DNA of 42,946 nucleotides from Patescibacteria group bacterium. Its GTDB lineage: Bacteria; Patescibacteriota; Patescibacteriia; UBA2196. The stretch covers positions 1 to 42,946 of the forward strand of contig JAQTPI010000009.1 in assembly GCA_028748975.1 (NCBI GenBank). The letters run 5' to 3'. Below the pieces are notes generated by a model. The model had not been told where the DNA came from and made no database searches. It saw only the letters and a program-made list of their open reading frames with translations. The position numbers and the translations under genes are program-made. Position 1 is the stretch's first letter. Each line of letters opens with the position of its first letter. Of the stretch, positions 6,650 to 13,878 are shown piece by piece.

Positions 6650-8749
6650 ATGCCCTCCAGCCAGGTGAGTAAAATTTATAAAATTATTTCCCTCATCGCC
6701 TGTTCTTTTCTGGCGATTTTTTGTTTTGGAAAAAGTGTCTGGGCAGGTGAGGCAACCACAACTGTTTATATAAATGAAATCTGTCCAAATCCAGAAAATA
6801 GTGATGATGGTAATGAGTGGATAGAAATTTTTAATAGCGGCGATACAAATATAAATTTATCAGGGTGGGAGTTATCATATGGAAAAGACGAAGCAAGCAA
6901 AAAATTTTTTATGTTTGGTGATATTATTCTTAGCCCAAATTCAACATCTTCTTATTATATTCTAAGGGGTATGCCCAGAGGTTTTTTAAATAATAGTGGT
7001 GGCATAGCCGAACTTTATCAACCCGACAGAAAATTACTAATGAATACGGGTTATGATGGCGCTGCATCAGGTAATGAATATTGCTGGGCCCAGGACGCCG
7101 ACAAAACTTTTAAATGGACAAAAAAATGTACGGAAGGTGCTGTAAATGAGATTATTCCAATAACAACACCACCAAATGATGGTAGTACTGGCGGCGGGGG
7201 TGGCGGTGGCGGCAGTAGCTCCAGTTCTTATTCTGGCGACAGCGGCGGTTATGTCGGCTACATCGTTGATCCCAAACCCAATCTCACTTCCGGTTTTGAA
7301 GACCGGGTTTTAATTACGGAAATTTTACCAAATCCTTTGGGCATTGACGACGGCGAGTGGATTGAAATTTATAACACCAGCACCGATGATTTTGTTTTAA
7401 ATAACTGGAAATTGCGCGATAATCAAAACGAATATTTAATAAACAATATTAAATTGCCAGCCAAAACATTTTTACTTTTTCCCAAAAGCGAAACTAAATT
7501 AACTTTAAATAATGGTGGCGATTTCGTGGAATTAATTGATTGGGACAAAAAAGTCGTGGCCCGCGCCGAATATAAAACAGCCGCGCCGGAAAACCAAAGC
7601 TATAATTTGTGTTATGGCAAATGGCTCTGGCTGGAAAATAAAACGCCGGGCGCGAGCACTGTTTGTCCGCCGCCAAATAAGTTACCCGTGGCTTTTTTTG
7701 AACCGACCACCGAAGATTTTTCCATCGGCGGCGAAGTACTTTTGGATGCCAATGAAAGTTTTGATGAAGACGGACAAATTATGAAATACACTTGGCAATT
7801 CGCCAAGGAGGTAGAAGAAATTGATCATTGGCGAAAAGAGAAAATTTTTGAGACAATCATTCCGGCTTTTAAATTTAAATTTTTATCCGGCGGCAAGCAA
7901 AAAATAACCTTAACGATAACCGATGATTTGGGCGGCGAGGATAAATTTTCTTTAGAAGTTTCGGTTGCCGGTGAAGAAGAAAAAACCAGCGAAGCAAATA
8001 AAAACAATCAAACCACTAATAAAAAATCAACCGGATATTTTGCGCCGGTGGATTTGGAAAACGTCCGGGAAATGGAAAAAGGAATTAAAATTTTGGTAAC
8101 TGGCGTGGTGGCGGTGGAGCCGGGAATTTTGGGCGCTGACCAATTCTATTTGGCCGGTTCTGGCATCCAAGTATATTTTTCCAAAAAAGAATTTCCTATT
8201 TTGGCGGTGGGCGACAAAATTCAAGTTGCCGGCACCTTGGCAACCTATTACAATGAAACACGTCTCAAAATTGCCAACCAAAATGATATTAAAATTTTAA
8301 GTCAAAACAATGAAGCTCCTATTCCGCATAAAATTGGGCTGGATGAAGTGGGCGAAGAATATGAAGGGTCGCTCGTGACTGTGGTTGGTGACATTACTGA
8401 AATTAAAGGCAGCTATCTTTGGCTGGATGATGGCTCGGGCGAAGCGCGCGCCTATCTTAAAAAAACCACCAACATTGACTTGAATAAACTGGATTTGAAA
8501 GTCGGTGACCACCTGACTTTAACTGGTATTGTTTCTGAAACCACAGCCGGCTACCGAATTTTGCCGCGCTATGAAAGCGATTTTAGGGTGGGTAAAACTT
8601 TGGGTACGGCCACCAAGCGTGAGGCCAAATCTCGCTGGCCCTATTATGTTTTTCCAGCGCTTCTGGCTGTGGTGCTTGTAATTGGAGGGATTTTGTGGAA
8701 GAATAAGAGAGATAAGCAAAAACATGATGAAGAAATTGTAAAATTTTGA
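6650..8749 (+). CDS. secreted, membrane-anchored lamin-tail-domain protein, 699 aa
   Basis: Signal peptide at about 1-32 (ISLIACSFLAIFCFG, cleavage after VWA). A first lamin-tail domain (LTD) spans about 33-165 (YINEICPNP, NEWIEIFNSG, INLSGWEL). A Gly/Ser linker lies at about 180-200. A second LTD spans about 222-340 (ITEILPNP, GEWIEIYN, FVLNNWKL). A PKD-like domain follows at about 345-445 (DANESFDEDGQIMKYTWQF), then an OB-fold-like region at about 465-645. A C-terminal helix (YYVFPALLAVVLVIGGILW) and basic tail anchor it. It is probably displayed outside the cell for adhesion or nucleic-acid contact. The first LTD is noticeably AT-richer than the second, suggesting domain acquisition. Confidence 0.85.
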   Translation: MPSSQVSKIYKIISLIACSFLAIFCFGKSVWAGEATTTVYINEICPNPENSDDGNEWIEIFNSGDTNINLSGWELSYGKDEASKKFFMFGDIILSPNSTSSYYILRGMPRGFLNNSGGIAELYQPDRKLLMNTGYDGAASGNEYCWAQDADKTFKWTKKCTEGAVNEIIPITTPPNDGSTGGGGGGGGSSSSSYSGDSGGYVGYIVDPKPNLTSGFEDRVLITEILPNPLGIDDGEWIEIYNTSTDDFVLNNWKLRDNQNEYLINNIKLPAKTFLLFPKSETKLTLNNGGDFVELIDWDKKVVARAEYKTAAPENQSYNLCYGKWLWLENKTPGASTVCPPPNKLPVAFFEPTTEDFSIGGEVLLDANESFDEDGQIMKYTWQFAKEVEEIDHWRKEKIFETIIPAFKFKFLSGGKQKITLTITDDLGGEDKFSLEVSVAGEEEKTSEANKNNQTTNKKSTGYFAPVDLENVREMEKGIKILVTGVVAVEPGILGADQFYLAGSGIQVYFSKKEFPILAVGDKIQVAGTLATYYNETRLKIANQNDIKILSQNNEAPIPHKIGLDEVGEEYEGSLVTVVGDITEIKGSYLWLDDGSGEARAYLKKTTNIDLNKLDLKVGDHLTLTGIVSETTAGYRILPRYESDFRVGKTLGTATKREAKSRWPYYVFPALLAVVLVIGGILWKNKRDKQKHDEEIVKF

Positions 8750-8777
8750 TATAAAAGACAGTCTTCTGTTTTTAATC

Positions 8778-8870
8778 AGCAGAATAATAGGGATATAAGG
8801 ATATAGGGATATAATAAAGTTAAGAATAATAAATTTATTTCTTTATATCCTTATTTCCTTATTTCTAAAA
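8778..8870. repeat. dispersed AT-rich repeat, family F
   Basis: AATAGGGATATAAGGATATAG is paired with the inverted TTTATATCCTTATTTCCTTA. It abuts the trmD start. Confidence 0.7.
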
Positions 8871-8874
8871 TTCT

Positions 8875-9573
8875 ATGCGTTTTGATATAATTACCATCTT
8901 TCCAACCCTCTTTGATTCTTTCCTCAACGAGAGTTTAATCAAAAAATCTGTTGATAAAAAAATCAACCGTTTTTTAATTCATGATTTAAGAAAATGGGCC
9001 AAAGGCAAACACCATCAAGTTGACGATCGGCCGTTTGGCGGCGGCGCGGGGATGGTTTTGATGGCGGAGCCGATCATTAAAGCATTAAAGCATATTAGCA
9101 TTAAAGCATTAAAACATAAAAACAAAATAACAAATAACAAACAACAAATAACAAACAACAAAACACTAACCATTTTACTTTCTCCGGCAGGGAAACAGTT
9201 CAACCAAAAAATGGCGGAAAAATTTTCCAAGTATGACCAAATAATTTTTATTTGCGGGCGCTATGAAGGCATTGACGCGCGGGTGGAAAAATTTGTGGAT
9301 GAAAAAATTTCCATCGGCCCCTATGTTTTAAACGGCGGGGAAGTGGCGGCGATGGTCATGATAGAAGCGGTGGCGCGCTTGCAACCTGGCTTTGTCGGAA
9401 ATTGTGAATCATTAAAAGAAGAAAGTTTTAATAATGATAAAAAAGAATATCCGCAATACACTCGCCCGGAAGTTTTAGCAGTCAATAATAAAAAAATGAA
9501 AGTTCCACCGGTACTAATGTCCGGCGATCACAAAAAAATTAAAGAATGGCGGGAGAAGAATTCTAAAAAATAA
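8875..9573 (+). CDS. trmD: tRNA (guanine-N1)-methyltransferase, 232 aa, with repeat-derived insertion
   Basis: Methylates G37 of tRNAs, preventing frameshifts; essential in most bacteria. Visible motifs are MRFDIITIFP at the start, DDRPFGGGAGM (about residues 48-58), TILLSPAGKQFNQ, ICGRYEGIDARV and ISIGPYVLNGGE, which form the trefoil knot SAM site, then YPQYTRPEV. Residues about 69-98 (encoded by 9079-9166) are an Asn/Lys/Thr-rich insertion with no counterpart in the family. It matches the family E repeat plus an AACAAA tract, and it sits between MVLMAEPI and the LLSPAG strand. The C terminus is short compared with the usual 240-250 aa. There is no ribosomal-protein operon (rpsP, rplS) around it. 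Confidence 0.95.
   Translation: MRFDIITIFPTLFDSFLNESLIKKSVDKKINRFLIHDLRKWAKGKHHQVDDRPFGGGAGMVLMAEPIIKALKHISIKALKHKNKITNNKQQITNNKTLTILLSPAGKQFNQKMAEKFSKYDQIIFICGRYEGIDARVEKFVDEKISIGPYVLNGGEVAAMVMIEAVARLQPGFVGNCESLKEESFNNDKKEYPQYTRPEVLAVNNKKMKVPPVLMSGDHKKIKEWREKNSKK
9079..9166 (+). repeat. in-frame family E and AACAAA-tract repeat inside trmD
   Basis: ATTAAAGCATTAAAGCAT units followed by AACAAATAACAAACAACA units. The same ATTAAAGCAT units occur at 17198, 35014, 37170, 40467 and 41000. It adds about 30 codons with no stop. Confidence 0.85.
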
Positions 9574-9579
9574 TTATAT

Positions 9580-9670
9580 GTCATCCCCGCCCCGTATCAA
9601 GTACGGGGTAAACTCCGGCGGGGATCTTACAAAACAATAAAATAAGATTCCCGCTTTCGCGGGAATGACA
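9580..9670. repeat. family A-like double palindrome
   Basis: GTCATCCCCGCCCCGTATC..GATACGGGG-type stem and a second stem ATTCCCGCTTTCGCGGGAAT, ending GGGAATGACA. Confidence 0.75.
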
Positions 9671-9680
9671 CAGAAAAACA

Positions 9681-9707
9681 AAACCCCCGAGTACTCGGGG
9701 GTTTTTT
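9681..9707. terminator. bidirectional terminator between trmD and the HU gene
   Basis: CCCCCGAGTACTCGGGGG (9684-9701) is a perfect palindrome flanked by AAAA and TTTTTT, so it works for both convergent genes. Its core is the family D palindrome, so a repeat core serves as a terminator here. Confidence 0.85.
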
Positions 9708-9728
9708 GATTTTATTTTTTTTCAAAAA

Positions 9729-10004
9729 TTATTTCAACGCATCCTTCAAAGTTTTGCCGGCTTTGAATTTGGGAACTTTTACCGCCGCGATCTGGATTTT
9801 TTCCGAAGGATTGCGCGGATTAACGCCGACGCGCGCCGCTCTTTGTTTGGCCGAAAATGTGCCAAAGCCGGTCAGGGCGACTTCCTCGCCTTTTTTCAGT
9901 TCATTGATGACCGTGCCTTCAAAAAGGTTCATGATTTTTTCCACCAGAGATTTTTCCGCGCCGGCTGCTTCAGCCATGGCACTGACGAGTTCGTGTTTAT
10001 TCAT
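9729..10004 (-). CDS. hup: HU-family nucleoid DNA-binding protein, 91 aa
   Basis: A dimeric, non-specific DNA-bending protein. MNKHELVSAMAEAAG starts the helical dimer body, GFGTFSAKQRAAR is the conserved saddle strand, RNPSEKIQI leads into the DNA-binding arm, and VPKFKAGKTLKDALK closes the fold. Length and order are typical. It is single-gene, with a promoter at 10059-10086 and a perfect 22-bp palindrome in its leader (10016-10037). Confidence 0.97.
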   Translation of the reverse strand: MNKHELVSAMAEAAGAEKSLVEKIMNLFEGTVINELKKGEEVALTGFGTFSAKQRAARVGVNPRNPSEKIQIAAVKVPKFKAGKTLKDALK

Positions 10005-10015
10005 AGTTTTTTACG

Positions 10016-10037
10016 AAGCGCCGATTAATCGGCGCTT
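10016..10037. promoter_or_regulatory. 22-bp perfect palindrome in the HU gene leader
   Basis: AGCGCCGA and TCGGCGCT flank TTAA (with one more A/T pair each side). It lies between the promoter and the start codon, 11 bases before ATG, where a GC-rich hairpin would cover the ribosome-binding region. It may be a translational control hairpin or a protein operator. Confidence 0.6.
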
Positions 10038-10058
10038 AAAATTATTTTTCTTAGTTTA

Positions 10059-10086
10059 AGTATAGCATACTTTTACTAAATTCCAA
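10059..10086 (-). promoter_or_regulatory. promoter of the HU gene
   Basis: Minus-strand TTGGAA (10086-10081), 16-nt spacer with extended TGC, TATACT (10064-10059). Confidence 0.6.
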
Positions 10087-10226
10087 ATAACAAGCACCAA
10101 ATAACAAACAAATCTCAAATTCTAAATTCCAAATAATAAACGGTTGGCGCGGAGCGCCAATCTTTTAGGATTTAGGATTTGGTGCTTGGAATTTGTTTGT
10201 ATTTTGGAATTTGTGGTTTGGTGCTT
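10080..10226. repeat. inverted pair of CCAAATAACAAGCACC-type repeats, family J
   Basis: ATTCCAAATAACAAGCACCA on one side is mirrored by TTGGTGCTTGGAATTTGT on the other, around a GCGCGGAGCGCC centre. No gene is seen. Confidence 0.7.
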
Positions 10227-10324
10227 GGCGTTTAGCCAGTTGTGGATAACTTTTTGGAAAATAACCAATTTTTTTAGAAATCGGCGGTGGATAATTTTTT
10301 TGAAAAACAGAAGATTTGTCTTGT

Positions 10325-10360
10325 GGGCGCGGGCGCGGACAAAGCCCGGCGCCTGCGCCC
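10325..10360. other. GC-rich hairpin without poly-T
   Basis: GGGCGCGGGCGC pairs with GCGCCTGCGCCC with one wobble. It stands out in an AT-rich spacer (10227-10465) that otherwise holds a perfect TTATCCACA nonamer (minus strand, near 10238) and one TTGGCTAAGGTTAGC palindrome. Confidence 0.5.
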
Positions 10361-10465
10361 AAAATTTTATTTGGCTAAGGTTAGCACAAAAAAAATCGTC
10401 AAAAAATAACTGAAAATTTTTCTAAAAATCAGCCCGCCAATTAAGATAAATTCCAAGTTTTTCAT

Positions 10466-10494
10466 TTGACTTGATTTTTAAACCATGCTATAAT
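10466..10494 (+). promoter_or_regulatory. consensus promoter of the 10501 RNA
   Basis: TTGACT (10466-10471), 17-nt spacer, extended TGC and TATAAT (10489-10494). It is among the best promoters in the window and is not followed by a protein gene. Confidence 0.85.
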
Positions 10495-10500
10495 TAAAGT

Positions 10501-10877
10501 GTAGGCAGGAACTATCCACGCATAGCCGCCTATTAATGGTTCTTTCCGCCATCTTTGAGCGGGCAAAACAAAAACAAAGAGAACATCGATGTTTCCTTTT
10601 AGGAAACAAAAAACCTCTTTACTGTTTTAAACGCTGTATCGACACAGCCGCAAAACAAAAAAACAAAAACAAAACTGTAGGTTTTCATTTCGTGCTGCGA
10701 AATGGAGATATTACAATAAAATGGTAAAAAGGGGTTCCGCTAACATGTCGAATAACGGACACACAAAACTTATAGGTAACAAAATGTAGGATTGAGCACA
10801 CCCGCGCATCTATAAAAAATAGATTTGCAGGCGTGCTCAAGCCTGCTGGACCTATAGGCCTGAGCACTATTTTTCTT
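10501..10877 (+). ncRNA. candidate structured noncoding RNA, about 380 nt
   Basis: It lies between a consensus promoter and an intrinsic terminator and has no credible ORF. Hairpins in order: GTTTCC/GGAAAC (10590-10606), GCTGT/ACAGC (near 10631-10650), CATTTCG/CGAAATG (10686-10704), then a 20-nt imperfect stem 10794-10838 capped by ATCTAT/ATAGAT. The hairpins are separated by A-rich linkers made of CAAAA units. CTTATAGGT (10769-10777) can pair with ACCTATAGG (10850-10858) in the terminator loop, a possible pseudoknot. I looked for tmRNA, RNase P, SRP and 6S landmarks and found none. It could be a stand-alone RNA or an attenuator/riboswitch leader for the DksA-like gene downstream. Confidence 0.6.
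10833..10877 (+). terminator. terminator with competing anti-terminator pairing
   Basis: GTGCTCAAGCC (10833-10843) pairs with GGCCTGAGCAC (10857-10867) with one mismatch, followed by TATTTTTCTT. GTGCTC (10833-10838) can instead pair with the upstream GAGCAC (10794-10799), which would dissolve the terminator. Confidence 0.7.
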
Positions 10878-10954
10878 AGTGGGTTACAAATAATTTTTTA
10901 ATTGAATCCATTACAGATGATAGTGCTCTTTTATTTGGAAAAAAATTATCAGCT

Positions 10955-11084
10955 GTTTATTCGGCCTACGCTCCCCAACAACCCTTTAGACGCTCCGGCG
11001 AATAAACTCTTATCTTTTAGAAGATGATAAAAAACAAGAGTTTACCCGCCGGAGTATTAAAAGACCTCCAGGGAACGAAGGCGG
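10955..11084. repeat. inverted pair of family L repeats
   Basis: Copy 1 (10955-11007) has arms GTTTATTCG and CGAATAAAC around TACGCTCC..CGCTCC. Copy 2 (11046-11084) is an inverted relative with arms CCGCC and GGCGG. GCTCCGGCG of copy 1 also pairs with CGCCGGAGT of copy 2. A third copy is inside the nucleotidyltransferase-like gene (34765-34807), with different arms. Confidence 0.65.
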
Positions 11085-11101
11085 GGAAATTAACTACCTA
11101 C

Positions 11102-11130
11102 TTGAAACAAAAAATTAGATAGAGTATAAT
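11102..11130 (+). promoter_or_regulatory. promoter of the DksA-like gene
   Basis: TTGAAA (11102-11107), 17-nt spacer, TATAAT (11125-11130). The leader to the start codon is about 60 nt. Confidence 0.75.
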
Positions 11131-11198
11131 ATATAGGTAAGGAAGATAATTAAATTGAAGGGGCAGGTTTGCTGCTTTCTACAATAAAATGGAGTTTT

Positions 11199-11579
11199 AT
11201 GCCGTTAAATAAAACACAATTAAAAGAATTTGAAGAACTTCTAAAAAAACGCGCGGTGGAAATCCGGGCGGATTTATCGGACTTCAGCCATGAAGATAAA
11301 AAAGCCACGGAAAAAAATTTCGTTTCCAATTTTCCCGATTATGGTTCCAGTGAAGATGAGAATGCCCAAGAGGTTTCGGCCTATGAAGACCGGCTGTCAG
11401 TGGAAGGCACGCTGGAAAGGGAATTGCGCGACATTGATTCCTCTTTGAAAAAAATCAAAGAGGGAACTTATGGCGTCTGCAAATATTGCGGCAAAGACAT
11501 TGGCGAAGCGCGTTTGCGCGTGCGGCCTGCATCTTCCGCCTGCGTGGAATGCAAAAAAAAGTTTAAGGGAGAGAAATAG
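11199..11579 (+). CDS. DksA/TraR family zinc-finger protein, 126 aa
   Basis: Related to DksA/TraR, which bind in the RNA polymerase secondary channel and tune initiation. A coiled-coil-forming N-terminal half (LKEFEELLKKRAVEIRADL) is followed by ERELRDIDSSLKKIKEGTYG and a C4 zinc finger, CKYCG..CVEC, near the C terminus. The start at 11199 is favoured over upstream in-frame ATG codons because GGAG lies just before it and the sequence then begins MPLNKTQLKEFE. The DxxDA tip residues of true DksA are not clear, so function in stringent control is inferred only at family level. Confidence 0.9.
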   Translation: MPLNKTQLKEFEELLKKRAVEIRADLSDFSHEDKKATEKNFVSNFPDYGSSEDENAQEVSAYEDRLSVEGTLERELRDIDSSLKKIKEGTYGVCKYCGKDIGEARLRVRPASSACVECKKKFKGEK

Positions 11580-11623
11580 TATTAATGAATAATGAATAAT
11601 GAATAATGAATAAACTCTTTAAT

Positions 11624-12133
11624 ATGGAGATAAAAAATAAAAATTTATTTTTTGGTGCCGGCCTATTGGGACTGGCATTTTTTATTGCCGACCGGATTCT
11701 AAAAAATCTGGTTTTGGCCGGCCGGATTTTCGGCCTGAAAAATTATGGCCTAGCGCTCTCCATAAATTTTAGCGGAAAAATTTGGGAAATTATTTTTTGG
11801 ATTTTAGCCACCGCGGTGATTTTTTTGTTAGGATATCTTATAATAAAAAATATTTGTCATCCTCGCGAAAGCGGGGATCCAGAAAAAATAATTCCTGGAT
11901 CCCGGGTCAAGCCCGGGATGACAACAACCCTACTTCTTACTTCTTACTTCTTGCTTCTTTTCGGCGCGGCCAGTAATTTATTAGATCGTATCAAATTCGG
12001 CTATGTGATTGATTATCTTAATTTTCATTTCTTCTATAATAATCTCGCGGATATTATGATTTGGGCGGGGATTATAATCTATTTGGTTGGGGTCTGGTAT
12101 AATAGAAATAAGCAAAACACAAAACTCAATTAA
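11624..12133 (+). CDS. lspA: lipoprotein signal peptidase (signal peptidase II), 169 aa, with repeat-derived loop
   Basis: An integral membrane aspartyl protease that removes prolipoprotein signal peptides. Family motifs are visible: NYGLAL, GAASNLLDRIKFGYVIDYLNF with the first catalytic Asp, and NNLADIMI with the second. Four hydrophobic segments are present. Residues about 78-100 (CHPRESGDP..SRVKPGMTTT) come from an in-frame family A repeat (11856-11923) between the second and third membrane helices, normally a short cytoplasmic loop. The start at 11624 avoids an upstream AATGAATA repeat that mimics a start. It may be co-transcribed with the DksA-like gene 45 bp upstream. Confidence 0.93.
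   Translation: MEIKNKNLFFGAGLLGLAFFIADRILKNLVLAGRIFGLKNYGLALSINFSGKIWEIIFWILATAVIFLLGYLIIKNICHPRESGDPEKIIPGSRVKPGMTTTLLLTSYFLLLFGAASNLLDRIKFGYVIDYLNFHFFYNNLADIMIWAGIIIYLVGVWYNRNKQNTKLN
11856..11923. repeat. family A repeat, in frame inside lspA
   Basis: GTCATCCTCGCGAAAGCGG to CAAGCCCGGGATGACA. The middle and right half are nearly identical to the copy in uvrA (42168-42237) and similar to 176-245. Confidence 0.92.
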
Positions 12134-12145
12134 CAAAACTCAAGA

Positions 12146-12232
12146 AAAAGAAAACAGAAATTAGAAATCAGAAAACAGGGAAACCCTGATTACTAATTTC
12201 TGATTTCTGATTACAAACCATGGCCCTTGCTT
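12146..12232. repeat. dispersed repeat of TCAGAAATCAGAAA type, family G
   Basis: AGAAATTAGAAATCAGAAA is inverted in TTACTAATTTCTGATTTC, with CAGGGAAACCCTG at the centre. Related stretches are at 30762, 30940 and inside uvrB (36536-36650). Confidence 0.7.
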
Positions 12233-12263
12233 CTTGTTTATTGTGTTTTGAGTCTTAAGTTTT

Positions 12264-13790
12264 ATGTCTAGTAAAATTCTCTCCGCGGCCACGGTCGGCC
12301 TGGATTCCCAAGTAATTGAAGTGGAAGCGGATTTTGGCGGCGGGCAGGGCGGACTTTTCATTATTGTCGGCCTGCCTGACACGGCCGTGCAGGAATCCAA
12401 AGAACGCGTCTGGTCAGCCATTAAAAATTCCGGCCTAGAGTTCGCGCGCTCAAAAATCGTGATCAATTTGGCGCCGGCTGACCTTAAAAAAGAAGGCCCG
12501 GCCTATGATTTACCCATTGCTTTAAGCATTTTAATGGCCGCGGGCATGCTGGTGGTGGGCGATGACGACAAAAAAGCGCTCTATTTGGGCGAGCTGTCTT
12601 TGGATGGCCACTTACGCCCGATTGCCGGCGTTTTGCCCGTGGCCATTATGGCGCGCGAAAAGGGCATTAAAAGAGTTTTTGTGCCGGAAGCCAACGCCGA
12701 AGAAGCAGCCTTGGTTGATGAAATTGAAGTTTTGCCGGTTTCTTCTCTGACGCAATTGGTTTTGTATTTGCGGGGCGAGGTGTCAATTGAGCCGAAAAAA
12801 ACAATAGAAAACCTGAATAATTATCCGAGCGCGGATTACGGCATTGACATGTCGTTTGTTAAAGGCCAGGAACATGCCAAACGTGCTTTGGAAATCGCCG
12901 CGGCTGGCGGACATAATGTTTTGCTTTCCGGCCCGCCAGGTTCTGGCAAAACCATGCTGGCGCGCGCCTTGCCTACCATTTTGCCGGCCATGACGCGGGC
13001 GGAAGTTTTGGAAGTAAGTAAAATTTATTCCATTGCCGGCAAATTGACCAAAGATAAACCCTTAGTTGTAGAGCGTCCTTTTAGGAGTCCGCATCATACC
13101 TCGAGCGGCGTGGCCTTGGTTGGCGGCGGAACTTTCCCCCGGCCGGGTGAAATTTCTCTGGCGCACCGCGGCATTTTATTTTTGGATGAATTTCCGGAAT
13201 TTACGCGCGCTGTTTTGGAAAATCTGCGGCAACCACTAGAAGACGGCGTGATTACGGTTTCGCGCGCGCAGGGCACTATTACTTTTCCCGCGCGCTTCAC
13301 TTTAATCGCGGCGCAAAATCCCTGCCCCTGCGGCTATTATTCTGATCCGGAACGGCGCTGTATTTGCGCGCCCACGCAAATTATTAAATATCAAAAAAGA
13401 ATTTCCGGGCCGCTTTTGGACAGAATTGATCTACATATTGAAGTGCCGCGGATTAAATTTGAAAAATTAACCAGTGAACTCTCCGGCGAAACTTCGGAGG
13501 AAATTCGCGCTCGGGTGGAAATTGCCCGCGCCAAACAAACTGAACGTTTTAAGAATTTAAATATCAAAACCAACGCGGAAATGGGCGCTAAAGAGATGAA
13601 AGAATTTTGCAAAGTGGATGAGCAGACGCTTTTATTATTAAAAAATGCGGTGCAACAACTGAATTTATCAGCGCGCGCCTATCATCGCGTTTTAAAAACC
13701 AGCCGCACCATCGCGGATTTATGTGGCGCGGAAACAATCGTCCTCGCCCACGTGGCCGAAGCGCTGCAGTATCGCACCAAGATTGAATAA
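12264..13790 (+). CDS. comM: YifB/ComM-family magnesium-chelatase-like ATPase, 508 aa
   Basis: ComM is a hexameric helicase that promotes branch migration during natural transformation. An N-terminal Lon/ChlI-like domain (about 1-165, GLDSQVIEVEAD and LPDTAVQESKERV) is followed by an AAA+ core with Walker A GPPGSGKT (223-230), Walker B ILFLDEF (about 303-309) and the zinc-like cluster CPCGYY..CICAP, then a C-terminal Mg_chelatase_C domain (LSARAYHRVLKTSRTIADL). Full length. It fits a DNA-uptake lifestyle with pilT in this window. Confidence 0.95.
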   Translation: MSSKILSAATVGLDSQVIEVEADFGGGQGGLFIIVGLPDTAVQESKERVWSAIKNSGLEFARSKIVINLAPADLKKEGPAYDLPIALSILMAAGMLVVGDDDKKALYLGELSLDGHLRPIAGVLPVAIMAREKGIKRVFVPEANAEEAALVDEIEVLPVSSLTQLVLYLRGEVSIEPKKTIENLNNYPSADYGIDMSFVKGQEHAKRALEIAAAGGHNVLLSGPPGSGKTMLARALPTILPAMTRAEVLEVSKIYSIAGKLTKDKPLVVERPFRSPHHTSSGVALVGGGTFPRPGEISLAHRGILFLDEFPEFTRAVLENLRQPLEDGVITVSRAQGTITFPARFTLIAAQNPCPCGYYSDPERRCICAPTQIIKYQKRISGPLLDRIDLHIEVPRIKFEKLTSELSGETSEEIRARVEIARAKQTERFKNLNIKTNAEMGAKEMKEFCKVDEQTLLLLKNAVQQLNLSARAYHRVLKTSRTIADLCGAETIVLAHVAEALQYRTKIE

Positions 13791-13828
13791 TTATTCATTA
13801 ACGAATTGTGAATTAACGAATTAAAAAT

Positions 13829-13862
13829 AAAAATCCCGATTTAAAAAATCAGGATTTTTTGT
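13829..13862 (+). terminator. terminator after comM
   Basis: AAATCCCGATTT pairs with AAATCAGGATTT, followed by a T-run. It lies between convergent genes and could also end the minus-strand gene. Confidence 0.75.
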
Positions 13863-13878
13863 TTTAAAATTATACAGT

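Noticed and set aside
9079-9166. A sequencing or assembly error in trmD
   Set aside because: The frame is kept on both sides and identical repeat words occur elsewhere, so a true insertion is the simpler reading.
10144-10413. Open frames on both strands of the HU-upstream spacer
   Set aside because: They run through inverted family J repeats and a GC hairpin; the composition is not protein-like.
10501-10877. tmRNA, RNase P RNA, SRP RNA or 6S RNA
   Set aside because: No tRNA-like ends with TTCGA loop, no GAGGAAAGTCC-type core, no GGAAGCA tetraloop region and no single long bubble hairpin.
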